Positions 37,535 through 48,214 of a stretch of 64,000 nucleotides of DNA are shown here, piece by piece (the first letter of the stretch is position 1; every line of letters begins with the position of its first letter). Under the pieces are notes generated by a model that ran no database searches, had not been told where the DNA came from, and worked only from the letters and a program-made list of their open reading frames with translations. The stretch spans positions 16,190,501 through 16,254,500 of the forward strand of contig BSBN01000254.1 in the NCBI GenBank assembly GCA_027924645.1. Reading direction: 5' to 3'. The stretch comes from Cunninghamia lanceolata. Its lineage: Eukaryota > Streptophyta > Pinopsida > Cupressales > Cupressaceae. Made by a program: the position numbers and the translations under genes.

Positions 37535-37814
37535 ATGGCGGACGAGGGTAAATTGCACGTAGATAAATTCAATGGGTAGAACTATCAATTATGGAAGATA
37601 TAGATGAATGATTATCTCTATCGGAAGGATTTATGGAGGCCATTAGAAGGAATAGCTAAGAAATTAGCAATAATGATTGATGAGGATTAGGAACTTCTAA
37701 ACAGAAAACCACTAGGAACCATTCGGTTGTGCCTAGCACCATCTGTGGCATTCAATATAACAAAAGTGAAGACGAGTGAAATAATGAAATCTTTGGCTAA
37801 ATTGTATGAAAAAC
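37535..37814 (+). pseudogene. gag: Second copia gag, N-terminal part
   Basis: Starts with ATG at 37535 (MADEGKLHVDKFNG). NYQLWK and the UBN2 body (RLCLAPSVAFNITK, near 37720-37765) follow. In-frame stops lie after FNG, in the IxMNDYL stretch and after MIDED; each fits a CAG/CAA or TGG codon mutated to a stop. It is cut at 37814 by the chromodomain element, with target duplication aaaac/aaaat. Confidence 0.75.
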
Positions 37815-39180
37815 TAATGTAGAGCAAGGGATGACTACTGAACCTTCACAAATGTGAGTGATTGATCCTTCTTGAGGTGGACAGCAAACTTACACAACAT
37901 GCAATCTAAAACCTTCATTTATGAGCCTAAATTGGTTTGGGTATGTGAGATGATTGTAAAACCTTGAGGAGGGCATGAGACATGTTTATTTAACCTAGGG
38001 AAACTTATTAACTCACCAAGTGACTTAGCAAGCTATCCTACCCAACTTTTCTTCACAAACTGCTTATTTTCCTTATAGCCCTAGAAATGAGGTTTTGAGG
38101 GCATAACTCCCAAACATCCCAAACAACTTACCAAACTATTTATCTTTTTAGATATCCATTAAGGACATCCATAACATAATTGACATGCAAGGTACCTTGT
38201 TTTGGAAACAAATGCCTTGAAAAAGGACTGTACATGCTATTCCAAGGGGCAATTAGCCTTGTTTTACAAAGGAAGTACCCCACCAATGTTGTCCAGAACT
38301 TGCTAACCAATTATAGGAGTTAGAATGGGTTGCAAATAGAAGAATTCAATAGGTTTTTGACCTCCTTGGGCATTTTAAATCACTTAACCAACTCAATCTC
38401 ACTCTAGCTAACTTAAATGGCTTAATACATGGTGATATCAAGCCAAACCTTCATCAAATCTTGCCTTAGTCTGCTCCCTGCACCTACACACAAAACCCAT
38501 TGTAAAACATCCCTAACTAATCCTAATGCATCCATTTTGGGGCCTAAACATAATTATTTGGGTTAAAACCCCATCGTTCTCCTTAAACCCTACCAAACTC
38601 TCTTCAAAATAGTAAAACTTGGTCAACAAATTGTTCTCTCTCCTCCTACAATGTCAAAGAACCTAACTTGATTTAAATGGAATTTAATACATGTATCTAG
38701 AATATCCAAAACATGAGATCCCTTGAAATGATTGTACAGGAGAGTACCACACACAAGAGCAGCGGATTACATAGGAAAAAGCAACAAAAACAGTCTTGAA
38801 ACTCATTTTCTCTTCTTCAAAATTCAATATCCCTCCTTTCCCAAGCTCAAAGGAATAAATACAATGTAAAATAAACTCTTTCACCTCATTCAAGATTCTC
38901 CCATAATCCAAAAAGGCAAAAAGATCACTAATCTTAGCCTTATCACTATTTTTCTAAACATAGCACATGCTATCTTGGAGCTCCACTATTAGTTTAACTT
39001 CTAAAATAGAGAGAGTGGTCTTCTAAAATAGAGAGAGTGGTCTAACTCAAACCTTATTACAAAAATAAACACATACATGACCCCACCTAGGCTCATAATG
39101 AGCATAAAATCCAAAATTGAAGGCTCTTAGTGAGCATACAGGTCAAAATTACAAAATTAACTATGGTGGTCTTTGTACCA
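37815..39180 (-). repeat. 3' LTR of the chromovirus
   Basis: About 1366 bp. In minus orientation it starts TGGTACAAAG and ends CTACATTA (TG...CA with the last CA mutated). It aligns with 43837-45161 and shares a tandem copy of TTCTAAAATAGAGAGAGTGG near 39000. It carries an extra stretch of about 40 bp near 37960-38000. Confidence 0.85.
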
Positions 39181-39199
39181 TACAACTGGGGGAAAAATG

Positions 39200-39637
39200 T
39201 CAATCTCCTGATGAAATGAGATCTTGGATAGAGGCTCCATGCTGCTTGATGTATTCTTCTTTCATCCATGTAGCATCTTCAATTGGCAAACCATGCCACT
39301 TCACTAAATGTTCATTGTAGACTTTGTTTCTTGTCCCCTTAACCTCTCTTGTGTCCAAGATATTTTCAAGATTCACTGGCTGACTAGGTGGGAAATCCCT
39401 TATCCAATCCTCAACAGAAACCTCCTCTACTTCTTCATCTATAACATTAGATCCTTTGAAAGGATACAGGTCTGCAACATTGAAAATGGGGAAGATAGCA
39501 ACTCTAGGAGGGAGTTCTATCTCATAAGCATTCTGACCAAACTTGTGGATCACCTTGCAGGGTCCTATCTTCTTCATCATCAGTTTTGTATATCTGCCCT
39601 TAGGAAGTCTCTCCTTCCTCAAATGATCCAGCACCAT
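39200..39637 (-). CDS. Integrase C-terminal region with chromodomain
   Basis: The open frame continues integrase after one stop. A GPY-like module comes first (GPCKVIHKFGQNAYEIELP), then NVADLYPF, a linker, and a chromodomain from about residue 85 to 140 (VENILDTR-like start, YNEHLVKWHGLP, DATWM). The aromatic and W-x-x-x-D-x-T-W positions of the chromodomain fold are present. It would tether the integration complex to modified histones. The frame ends at 39200, about 20 bases from the LTR. Confidence 0.85.
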   Translation of the reverse strand: MVLDHLRKERLPKGRYTKLMMKKIGPCKVIHKFGQNAYEIELPPRVAIFPIFNVADLYPFKGSNVIDEEVEEVSVEDWIRDFPPSQPVNLENILDTREVKGTRNKVYNEHLVKWHGLPIEDATWMKEEYIKQHGASIQDLISSGD

Positions 39638-39652
39638 GTCATCTATCTTGTA

Positions 39653-39964
39653 TTAGACATCTCTTCTTCTTATATCAGCCTTCTCCTTGTACTTGGTAAT
39701 ACTCTTTTCAAGTGTTTCTCTTACTTGCTGATGTATATCCCTCATGGCTGTGGCAAAATCTTCTCCTTGTACACTCATATTGTCTACTCCTCTTAGGTCT
39801 CTTAGCTCATAAATGCCTCTTGGATTCATACCATACACCACTTCAAAATGTGTTCTTCCAATGCTCCTATTAACAGAGTCATTGTAGGCATATTCGGCTT
39901 GGGGTAGCAAGAGATCCCATGACTGATTATGCTCCTTTGTTAGACATCTCAATACGTTTCCCAA
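39653..39964 (-). CDS. Chromovirus integrase, distal core
   Basis: Continues the core after a nonsense codon. It includes LLPQAEYAYNDSVNRSIGRTHFEVVYGMNP and the helical region that follows. It shares its frame with the pieces on both sides, so only stops separate them. The catalytic Glu lies just before it (TEVVNRSLGN, about 39985-39955). Confidence 0.8.
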   Translation of the reverse strand: MGNVLRCLTKEHNQSWDLLLPQAEYAYNDSVNRSIGRTHFEVVYGMNPRGIYELRDLRGVDNMSVQGEDFATAMRDIHQQVRETLEKSITKYKEKADIRRRDV

Positions 39965-39985
39965 GGACCTATTGACAACCTCAGT

Positions 39986-40528
39986 TTACCCATCTGTTTG
40001 GGGATGGGAGGAAGAACTGAAGGTTAGAATTGTTCCCAGGTTCTTCCATATGGTTCTCCAAAAGTGACCAATGAACTTGGAATCTCTATCAGACACTATT
40101 GTCAAAGGCAATCCATGGATTCTTACAATTTCTTTGAAGAATAAACTAGCAATGTGAGAGGCATCATTAGTGGAATTACAAGCAATGAAATATGCCATCT
40201 TACTCAATCTATCAACAACAACAAAAATGTTGTCATAACCTCTTTGTGTCTTGGGCAGACCTAGAACAAAGTCCATGTTGATTGACTCCCATGGCTGATA
40301 GGGGATTGGTAAAGGTTCATATAAAACTATATTAGAACTTGATCCTTTAGCTCTCTGACATATCACACAACTCTCCACAAACTTCTTCACATTATTATGC
40401 ATCTTAGGCCAATGGTAAAACCTCTTGACCTGCTCCAAAGTCTTGCCATGACCAAAATGACCACTCATGCTGCCATAGTGTTTTTCTCCAATCAGATTTG
40501 CTCTCATGGAGCATCTTGGCACACACAA
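39986..40528 (-). CDS. Chromovirus integrase, zinc-binding and catalytic core
   Basis: An H2C2-type zinc module (GHFGHGKTLEQVKRFYHWPKM, then CVICQRAKG) leads into the DDE core. DFVLGLPKT carries the first Asp and VSDRDSKF the second. The TDG before the Glu motif is followed by a stop (CAA or CAG mutated to TAA). Apart from that stop the catalytic residues look conserved. Confidence 0.85.
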   Translation of the reverse strand: MCVPRCSMRANLIGEKHYGSMSGHFGHGKTLEQVKRFYHWPKMHNNVKKFVESCVICQRAKGSSSNIVLYEPLPIPYQPWESINMDFVLGLPKTQRGYDNIFVVVDRLSKMAYFIACNSTNDASHIASLFFKEIVRIHGLPLTIVSDRDSKFIGHFWRTIWKNLGTILTFSSSSHPQTDG

Positions 40529-40693
40529 CTAAGCTCTCTTGAATATTAAAACATCTTATACTACAAAATTAGAAAATACATTGTGAAAAACATATTAGGA
40601 CTGATTGCAAACAACAAAAACATCACTGAAATCTTCATCATTCTCATACACACCTTTAAGTGCATCAATACCTACACTCTGTAACTTGATCTC

Positions 40694-41101
40694 CTACACC
40701 ATCATGGACCTTCTACTCAGTGCATCAAAAACTTTGTTTTCTTGTCCTTTCTTGTGTTTGATGGTGAATGTGTAGGCCTGCATATACTCCATCCACTTCA
40801 TTTGTCTGTGACTCAACTTATCTTGGCTATTCAAGAAACTCAGAGCATGATTGTCAGTGAAGACAATAAACTCCTTAGGAAATAGATAGTGCCTCCACTT
40901 CTTGAGTGACTGTACCATAGCATAGAGTTCAAGGTCAGAGGAAGAGTACTTCCTCTTTGCTTCATTAAGTTTTTCACTGAAGAATGCAACTGATCTCCCA
41001 TCTTGGCTTAGGACTGCACCTATGGAATATCCACTTGCATCACATTTAATTGTGAACACCTTGCTAAAATCAGGGAGTGCAAGAATAGGTTGTTGAGCCA
41101 C
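40694..41101 (-). CDS. Chromovirus RNase H
   Basis: Reads FTIKCDASGYSIGAVLSQ (first Asp), SSSDLELYAMV (Glu), FTDNHALSFL (Asp) and ENKVFDALSRR (last Asp). This is a complete gypsy RNase H pattern. The frame begins after a stop at 41147 that follows the RT. Confidence 0.85.
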   Translation of the reverse strand: MAQQPILALPDFSKVFTIKCDASGYSIGAVLSQDGRSVAFFSEKLNEAKRKYSSSDLELYAMVQSLKKWRHYLFPKEFIVFTDNHALSFLNSQDKLSHRQMKWMEYMQAYTFTIKHKKGQENKVFDALSRRSMMV

Positions 41102-41146
41102 CCCTGTCTCTAGGTATTTAAAGCTCTTCTTAGCTTCCTCAATCCA

Positions 41147-41866
41147 TTAAAACTTCCTCTTCTTATCTCCTCTGATAGTATCAAGAATAGGAGAACAAAT
41201 ATGAATGAAATTTTTGATAAACTTTCTATAAAATGTGGCCAAACCATGGAAACTTCTTACCTCTACTACTTTTCTAGGAGTTGGCCAGCTGAGTATGGAT
41301 TCTACCTTGGATGGATCCATCTTTAGTGTGCCCTTGAAGATCACAAACCCAAGATAAACAAGCTCCTCTTTCATGAATTCACACTTCTTGAGGTTGGTCA
41401 TCAGTTTCTCCTCATTCGATCTCTTCAACACCATGTCTAAGTGCCGCAAGTGTTCTTCTTTGGTTCTATTGTACACAAGAATGTCATCTAGATAGACTAC
41501 CACAAACTTGCCTATGAAATGCTTGAGAACTTCATTCATAAGTCTCATGAATGTGCTTGGGGAATTTGATAACCCAAATGGCATTACCAGCCACTCATAA
41601 AGACCTTCATTAGTCTTGAATGTTGTCTTCCATTCATCACCCTCTCTTATTCTTATCTGGTGGTAACCACTCTTTAAATATATCTTTGAAAAGTAACATG
41701 CCTTAGCCAAACTATCCATTAGATCTTCTAACTGGGGTATGGGAAATCTATACCTAATTGCTATCTTGTTGATGGCTATGGAATCAGTTGAAAGTCTCCA
41801 TTCTCCACCCTTCTTAGGTGCTAGGACAATTGGAATAGCACAGGGGCTTAAACTCTCCTTGATCAA
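41147..41866 (-). CDS. Chromovirus reverse transcriptase
   Basis: A 239-codon open frame covers most of [34 protein letters not shown], a catalytic-region stretch (KSGYHQIRI), [19 protein letters not shown] and YLDDILVY with the Asp pair. Thumb and connection motifs follow ([22 protein letters not shown]). The start of the fingers lies upstream past a stop near 41870. In the first position of the catalytic strand the usual L-D-L is replaced by IYLKSGY, so the first catalytic Asp seems lost. Confidence 0.85.
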   Translation of the reverse strand: MIKESLSPCAIPIVLAPKKGGEWRLSTDSIAINKIAIRYRFPIPQLEDLMDSLAKACYFSKIYLKSGYHQIRIREGDEWKTTFKTNEGLYEWLVMPFGLSNSPSTFMRLMNEVLKHFIGKFVVVYLDDILVYNRTKEEHLRHLDMVLKRSNEEKLMTNLKKCEFMKEELVYLGFVIFKGTLKMDPSKVESILSWPTPRKVVEVRSFHGLATFYRKFIKNFIHICSPILDTIRGDKKRKF

Positions 41867-42088
41867 CCCTTTGTCTAATAGCTCTTGGATCTAATTTTGG
41901 ACCTCTTCATTTTGCTATGGTGTCATCTTGTATGCTACCTTGTTTGGCAAACTTGCACCAAGGATGAGATTAATATGATGTCTCACATCTCTAATAGGAG
42001 GCAATGGACTTGGTAGGTCTTTCACCACTATGTCATCATATTTGTCCAATAGGATCTGCACCTCTTCTGGTATCTTTTCTCCCTCTGT

Positions 42089-42560
42089 TTATACCTTGGC
42101 TGATATAGGCTTGCCAATGATGGCATATCCAACCTCTTCTTCTTTTAGTGTCTTCAAAAAATCCTTCTCTTTTACCATCATCATGCTTGGTCCTTCATGG
42201 TTTGCTGCACCATCTTCTTTTAGTGGAGTAAGTTGGTATGACACTCCATCCTTCACAATCATGTAGGTATTTTCCTCTCCATCATGCTTGGTCTTCCTGT
42301 CAAATTGCCATGGCCTGCCTAGGAGCAGATATAGCATACATCCATGGGGATGATATCACACAGGATCTTGTCCTTGTAGGAACCAATGTTGAACTCCACC
42401 CAAGCTTTCTCATTCACAAGTACTTGCTGACCCTTATTGAGCCTTGATACCTTGTAGGGTGTAGAGTGAGGAATCCTCTTGATCTTCAACTTGTCTACCA
42501 TTTCTAGAGACACAAGATTGCCAGTAGAACCTAAATCAATAATCACCTTACATATCTTCC
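42089..42560 (-). pseudogene. Chromovirus aspartic protease
   Basis: IIDLGSTGNLVS (about 42545-42510) shows the active site with Asp kept but the following Ser changed to Leu (TCA to TTA). The C-terminal LLLGRPWQFDRKT (about 42325-42285) is in the main frame while the active site is in another, so small indels flank the segment. It would process the polyprotein. Confidence 0.75.
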
Positions 42561-42599
42561 CTTGTACTTTGCAAGTTGTCCTAAATAAAGCCTTCCTTG

Positions 42600-43810
42600 G
42601 TTGTTGGTACTGTCAGTAATGTCCTTCTTATCATCAAGGATTCTCCTCCTTCTAGGGTTGCATGTACAAAAGATGAGTTCACACTCTCTTGGTCCTCCTC
42701 TTGTACTATTTGGATTCTTCTATCACTTCCATATGAACTTGATGCTTGTTTGTCTGGGCACTTGAATGCAGGATGTCCAACTTGGTTACAGTTGTAGCAT
42801 TTGTCTGTGAAGGTGCTTGACCCTCTACCTTGGCCTCCAAACCTACCTCTACTATTTGATCTTCTCCCTCTAAAGCTACCTCTTTCACTTGAATCCCCTT
42901 TTGGCTCTTGATTCTCTTTGTTATTGTTATTTGTTTCTCCTTGCTACTTTTGTCATCTTCCACCAAAACTTCCTCTTCCTCTAAAGTTCCTTCATCTACC
43001 CTTTCCATTTTGTTCTTGTTTCCTTTTGTTTTTCTCCTCAGCTCTTACTACCAATTGGGAGCATTCTTCCACATTCCCGGGTGTAGTAAGACTTAGTTCA
43101 TCTTGGATATTGAACCTAAGCCCATTCATGTATCTAGAAATCTTTTCAACTTCATCGTCATTATGGCTAGTTCTCATACTGAGCTTATGAAACTCCTCTG
43201 TGTAGGCCATTACATCTATCTCTTTCTATTTCAAGTTATGCAACCTTCTAAAGGTTTGAATGGCATAATCTTTTGGAAGGAATTGACCCTTCACCTTGGA
43301 CACCATCCGGTCCCATGAACTAATTTTGGCTTTTCCTTTTCTTATTCTCTCCGACTGAACATAGTTCCACCATGTTAGTGCTACTCCCTTCAACTTGGTC
43401 TTTGCTAGTTTGACTTTCTTCTCTTCAGGCATCTCTTTGTACTCAAACTAGTTATCTAAGGAGTCAATCTAGTCTAGTACCTCCTCACTGTTCATCTTCC
43501 CTTCATACATGGGCAACTCCATCTTGACATCAGTGCTTTCTCTTTTCACTATTTGCAACATCTTCATAAACCTTTTGTCATCTAGATCCATCTCTATCTC
43601 ATTGGATCCCTCTTGAAGGTCTACATTTTCACCCTCATACTCTTGGTCACTGTCTTCCTCAATGACCCCACCTCCTCTCAGGTTTGCTTCAATGGCTACA
43701 GGTTTAGTTAGGACTCCATCTTTAGATTCGCTCATCAATCTCACTTCTCTAGTGAGGACTAGACTATTCTTAGGAGGCATCTTATACTCCTTCTTCTTGA
43801 CACTTTCCAA
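42600..43810 (-). pseudogene. gag: Chromovirus gag with Arg-Gly-rich linker and zinc knuckle
   Basis: Starts near 43810. An acidic N-terminal part (43810-43469) is followed by the gag core (KLKGVALTWWNYV, SSWDRMVSKVKGQFLP; 43432-43226). The C-terminal helix region is at 43210-42992, then comes an Arg/Gly/Ser-rich segment, and a CX2CX4HX4C knuckle CYNCNQVGHPAFKC lies near 42799-42757. Stops after VLD, NLK and GKGR break it. It shares the pol frame. Confidence 0.8.
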
Positions 43811-43820
43811 ATCAGAACTT

Positions 43821-43834
43821 GTGATCTGATACCA
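43821..43834 (-). promoter_or_regulatory. Primer-binding site of the chromovirus, tRNA-Met type
   Basis: Minus-strand TGGTATCAGATCAC begins two bases after the LTR end ATCA. It matches the tRNA-Met site over the first ten bases. Confidence 0.75.
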
Positions 43835-43836
43835 CT

Positions 43837-45161
43837 TGATGCAGAGTAGGGGATGACTAATGAACCTTCACAAACATGAGTGTTTGATCCTTCTTGAGGT
43901 GGACAACAAACTTGCACAACATGAGATCTAAAACCTTAATTTATGAGCCTAAATTGGTTTGAGTATGTGAGATGATTGTCAAACTCATCAAACTCACCAA
44001 GTGACCTAGCAGGCTATCCTACCCAATGTTTCTTCACAAACTACCTATTTTCCTTGTAGCGCTAGAAATGAGGTTCTGAGGGCATAACTCCCAAACTTCC
44101 CAAACAACTTACCAAAATATTTAGCTTTTTAGATACCCATTAAGGCCCTATATGACATACTTGACATGTAGGGTACCTTGTTTTAGAAAAAATGCCTTGA
44201 AAAAGGACTGTACCTGCTATTCCAAGGGACAATTAGCCCTATTTTACAAAGGAAGTACCCCACCAATGTTGTCTAGAACTTCCTAACTAGTTCTAGGACC
44301 TAGAATTGGTTGCAAATAGAAGGATTCAATAGGTTTTGGACCTCCTTGGGCATTTCAAATCACTTAACCAACTCAATCTCACTCTAGCTAACTCAAATTG
44401 CTTAATACATGGTGATATCAAGACAAATCTTCATCAAATCTTGCCTTAGACTGCTCCCCTCCACCTATACACAAAACCTATTGTAAAAAATCCTTAAATA
44501 ATCCTAATGTATCCATTTTGGGGCCCAAAAATAGTGATTTGGGTTAGAACCCCATCGTTCTCCTTAAACCCTACCAAACCCTCTTCAAAACAACAAAACT
44601 GGGACAACGAATTGTTCTCTTTGCTCCTAGAATATCAAAGCACCTAACTTGATATAAATGGAAGGTAATACATGCACCTACAACATATAAAACATGAGAG
44701 CCCTTGAAATGATTGTACGGGTGAGTACCACACACAAGAACAGTGGATTACGTAGGGAAAAGTAACAAAAATAGTCTTCAATATTATTTTCTCTTCTTCA
44801 AACTTCAATATCCCTCCTTTCCTAAGCTCAAAGGGATAAATACAATGTAAAATCAACTCTTCCACCTCGTACAAGATTCTCCCAAGATCTAAAAAGGTAA
44901 AAAGATCATTAATCTTAGCCTTATCACTATTTTTCTAAACATAGAACATGCTATCTTGGAGCTCCACTACTAGTTTAACTTCTAAAATAGAGAGAGTGGT
45001 CTTCTAAAATAGAGAGAGTGGTCTGACTCGAACCTTATTACAAAAAAAAACACATACATGATCCCACCTAGGCTCATAATGAGCATAAAATCTAGAATTG
45101 AAGGCTCCTAGTGAGCATATAAGTCAAAATTACAAAATTAACTATGGTTGTCTCTGCACCA
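43837..45161 (-). repeat. 5' LTR of the chromovirus
   Basis: About 1325 bp. In minus orientation it starts TGGTGCAGAG and ends CTGCATCA. It is visibly diverged from the left copy, so the insertion is older than that of the neighbouring large Tat-type element. Confidence 0.85.
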
Positions 45162-45685
45162 AAAATCGTCAGCCTCAGATAAGATATTTCTCATGAAGTG
45201 TTTGTTTAATCTGAAAATGATTGAAGGTGGATCTGTGACAGATCATTTAAATGAGTTTAATATGATTACCATTCATTTAACTTCTGTAAAAGTGAAATTT
45301 GATGAATAGGTGAGGGCTCTCTTGGTTTTATGTTCTCTGCGAAAAAGCTAGAATAGCTTGGTAATGGCAATAACTCTGTCTCTAGTTCAAACACTTTGAA
45401 ATTTGATGATGTTGTTGGTGTTATCCTTAGCGAGGAAATGCGATGGAAAAGATCAGGGGGGTCCACATCAGGTAGTGTTTTGAATGCAGAAAGTAGGGGC
45501 AGATCAAAGGAGAGAGGAAAATATTCTAGAGGTCATGGGAAGTCATGAGGAAAATCAAAGGACAAGAGGTCACAATCTAGAGGACAGAAGGATTGCTGGT
45601 ACTGTTTGAAACTAGGTCATTTGAAGAAAGATTACTAGTCTCGGAAGAATAAAGAATGAGACAAATAGGAAGGCAATAAGGAGGC
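45162..45685 (+). pseudogene. gag: Second copia gag, C-terminal part
   Basis: Resumes the frame cut at 37814: KIFLMKCLFNLKMIEGGSV and NEFNMITIHLTS. A frame change near 45390 leads to a basic Ser/Arg-rich stretch and a zinc knuckle near 45594-45640 (CWYCLKLGHLKKD). The last Cys is Tyr and the next codon is a stop (TAG for TGG), both G-to-A changes. Confidence 0.7.
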
Positions 45686-45689
45686 AAAT

Positions 45690-45959
45690 GTGGTAAGTAA
45701 TAAATCTGAAGATGATGCTTTGATTCTTTCCCTAGATAATGCTGATGATTCATGGGTTTTTGATTCAGGGGCATCATTTAATGCTACGCCCCATAGAAGT
45801 TATTTTCTTGATTGTGTCCAAGGGGATTTTACGCTTGTTTATTTGGGAGATAACGAACCCTGTCAGATTATTGGAAAGGGAAGAATCAAGATTAAGTTGC
45901 ATCCTGGGAATCATTGCTACTAAAAGAGGGAAGGCATGTTCCAAGGCTAAGTAGGAATT
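45690..45959 (+). pseudogene. Second copia protease, truncated by insertion
   Basis: SWVFDSGASFNATPHRSYF carries an intact DSG active site. The flap-side sequence (LGDNEPCQIIGKGRI) follows. The frame ends at a stop after GNHCY, with further coding-like sequence to 45959, where the large Tat-type element begins. The site duplication would be gaatt (45955-45959); the matching copy would lie just past the window end. Confidence 0.75.
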
Positions 45960-46698
45960 TGTTGGGTGAATATTTTGTCGTTAACTCGCTAACGGCAAAA
46001 TGGGTATATCAGCCACAGCTATGACGAGACAAAGTCTCTTCTCTCAGCAAGGGGAGGTTCCCTCTAATTACTTAACTTTTGCAAATCAAACAACTTATAA
46101 AATTTATGTACACTAAAAACTATGTTTGTGATGGTTCCATCTCATCTCATTCTCTTTTTTCAGAATAGATGTTTATATTTCAAACTCTTGATATAAGACT
46201 TGTAAATTATCACAAAATCACAAAAACTCAAAGTTTTATGTTACCTCACTTACTACATATAAATGGAACTCTTTGAAGTAGAATGCAGCCCAAAGTCTTC
46301 ACTCCTCTTCAAGATGATAAAAGTAAATTGAATATAACAACTTGCAGCACAAAGTCTCCAAACTATTGTATTCTCACAAACATAAACATATAACCCACAA
46401 CCGTTTTGATAACACAAAGTTTATCAGAATCAAATTAAGAGCGCTCTTCAATCACTTGAAACAAACTCCACACTTCAATTATTATCAAATAAGATTATGA
46501 TAGAAAGACATAAGAACAATACTATCACAACACAAGTAATCCCAAGACAAAGATTGGAATTGAACTTGCTTTCTTGTATTGACAAATATTTGAATATTGA
46601 TTTTAACAAAAAGCACAAAGTCTTGATTTGCTTCTCAATTCGCCAGAGTTTTCTTGCAATAGATAAAAGATAGATATTTACAAAAAAAAGGCCCCCTT

Positions 46699-46707
46699 TA
46701 TTTATAG
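46699..46707 (-). promoter_or_regulatory. Predicted TATA box of the LTR promoter (left LTR)
   Basis: Minus-strand CTATAAATA, set in CCCTATAAATAAAGG, lies about 190 bp 3' of the LTR ORF stop and is conserved at 58887-58895. If it is the promoter, transcription starts near 46670, and everything upstream in the LTR, including the ORF, is U3. Confidence 0.5.
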
Positions 46708-46900
46708 GGAAAGGCCTTGAGAAAATTTAGGAAAAAACTAACTACTTTGACTTATTCAAAAATAGGAGTCCTTATTGACTTGGGACTTCCTATATTTTTA
46801 CATGTAAATGCATATTAAAAATGTACATGTAAAAATGTCCAAAATTATTTTGAAAGTACATATGAAAATCAGAAAATAAACTAAGGGAAAAACAACTACT

Positions 46901-48214
46901 TCAATTTGTGTCACCACTTTTTCTCATGTGGTGATCATACATAGTGACGGCCGCTTGCATTTCAATGCTATCTGGGTTGAATGCGTTCTTGAAGATCATC
47001 CTGGCCCTCACTATGGCATCCCTCACTGTAGTGATTGATTTGGCATGATTAGTTAACCTAGTTTTCAGATTGTCCAAGGTTAACTGGTTGTCTAAAATGT
47101 TGTCCACAGAAGTTATTGAAAATGCTTTATCTTCAAATTCTTTCTGGAGCATGTCTTCAAATTCTTGAACCATTTCTTCTGCAGAAAGAAATTGGTTATC
47201 CTGTGACACCAACTTACAAGGTAACTCCTCCAACTTATGCGAAAGATTAACATCATTTTCTTCACTGATTTTCTTTGTAGCTTCAAGATCCTTGATCAAA
47301 TTTCTTAGCATATTGCTTCTGTACATCAGAGCTTCCTTTGTTTCTATATATGAATCCCTGTTGGAAATAGCGCCAATGGATATTAAGGTACTTATTTTTA
47401 GCTTCCTCATTTCCACCCATTTACCATGAGTATCCTCCGTGCGCTCAATATCTTGAGAGATAGCATCAATGAGATCATTAAGTTCTGCCCTTACTTTCCT
47501 CATTTTATCCGTCTTTTCAAATACATCCATGAGCAAAGAAATTCCTTGCGCTCGCATCCTGTCTAAGTACTCTTCAAGTATTTTTCCTCTGAGGTGAGTG
47601 TTTTTTGCTTTCAGAATGATGGGGTCTTCTACAGAAACGGCCTCTGGAGTAATTGCTTCCAAGTTCAAAGTGATCTTTCTTACCACTGCAGTCAGCTGTT
47701 CTACCTTTGCCTTGTAATAATCTTTCATTTCTTTTTCCCTATCGAACTTCTGGATCAGGATGTCCATGGCTAACTGCATATCATTTTTAGCGCTTTCATG
47801 GGTGATTTTACCCAATTCAACCCTAGAAATAGAATAGTCATTCATATCAAAATTTTCAACAGTTGCATCCTGTGGAGGTTTTGCTATCTCCAGAAATTTA
47901 TGTCCCTTATCTTCAAGTACCCTGGAAAGAATCTTCGGTTTCTTCGAGGCCTTAGGCTTTGCAGGTACCAACTTAGTGAAATCAAAATCATCTGGAGAGA
48001 TGACTTGCTTTTTCCTCTTTGGCGTGTAAGCTGATAACCAAGGTGGAAGCAGAGAAGTACCTACATTGGGATCCATTCCTACTGCTGGTGTTCCTAGAAC
48101 TGTGCTTGTACTAGTAGTAGAAACAATAGGCGGGGTGTTAGTAAAAACCGTACCTGTTACATTTGCACTTGAAACTTGCTCAGTATTCATCACAAAATGA
48201 TCAAACATGGACAT
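46901..48214 (-). CDS. LTR-encoded ORF, C-terminal half (coiled coil), left LTR
   Basis: A 437-codon open frame that continues the 50238-48190 frame after a single-base deletion; the right LTR reads straight through the same point. It starts with a Ser/Thr/Pro-rich part, then a basic patch (TPKRKKQVISPDDFDFTKL). A long helical, Glu/Lys-rich region follows (about residues 790-1050 of the whole), predicted as coiled coil, and a short C-terminal helix ends YDHHMRKSGDTN. No enzyme motif, signal peptide or convincing membrane span is visible. The function is unknown. Confidence 0.7.
   Translation of the reverse strand: MSMFDHFVMNTEQVSSANVTGTVFTNTPPIVSTTSTSTVLGTPAVGMDPNVGTSLLPPWLSAYTPKRKKQVISPDDFDFTKLVPAKPKASKKPKILSRVLEDKGHKFLEIAKPPQDATVENFDMNDYSISRVELGKITHESAKNDMQLAMDILIQKFDREKEMKDYYKAKVEQLTAVVRKITLNLEAITPEAVSVEDPIILKAKNTHLRGKILEEYLDRMRAQGISLLMDVFEKTDKMRKVRAELNDLIDAISQDIERTEDTHGKWVEMRKLKISTLISIGAISNRDSYIETKEALMYRSNMLRNLIKDLEATKKISEENDVNLSHKLEELPCKLVSQDNQFLSAEEMVQEFEDMLQKEFEDKAFSITSVDNILDNQLTLDNLKTRLTNHAKSITTVRDAIVRARMIFKNAFNPDSIEMQAAVTMYDHHMRKSGDTN

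Larger units (their letters stand above)
37815..45161 (-). mobile_element. Chromodomain Ty3/gypsy retrotransposon (chromovirus)
   Basis: LTRs at 37815-39180 and 43837-45161 flank a minus-strand gag-protease-RT-RNase H-integrase-chromodomain gene. A tRNA-Met primer site adjoins the right LTR. Target duplications are aaaac (37810-37814) and aaaat (45162-45166). When the insertion is ignored, the host copia gag frame continues across the site, which confirms the boundaries. Most of gag-pol keeps one frame, broken by single nonsense codons. Plant chromoviruses use the chromodomain to target chromatin. Confidence 0.9.

Noticed and set aside
39308..39796. 162-codon plus-strand ORF
   Set aside because: Antisense shadow of the chromovirus integrase and chromodomain.
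42706..43008. 100-codon minus-strand ORF as gag
   Set aside because: The zinc knuckle and Arg/Gly-rich region read in another frame, the same as the rest of gag-pol; this frame is a shadow.
37815..45161. Endogenous pararetrovirus instead of a gypsy element
   Set aside because: LTRs, integrase, chromodomain and target duplication are present, and no movement or coat protein is seen.
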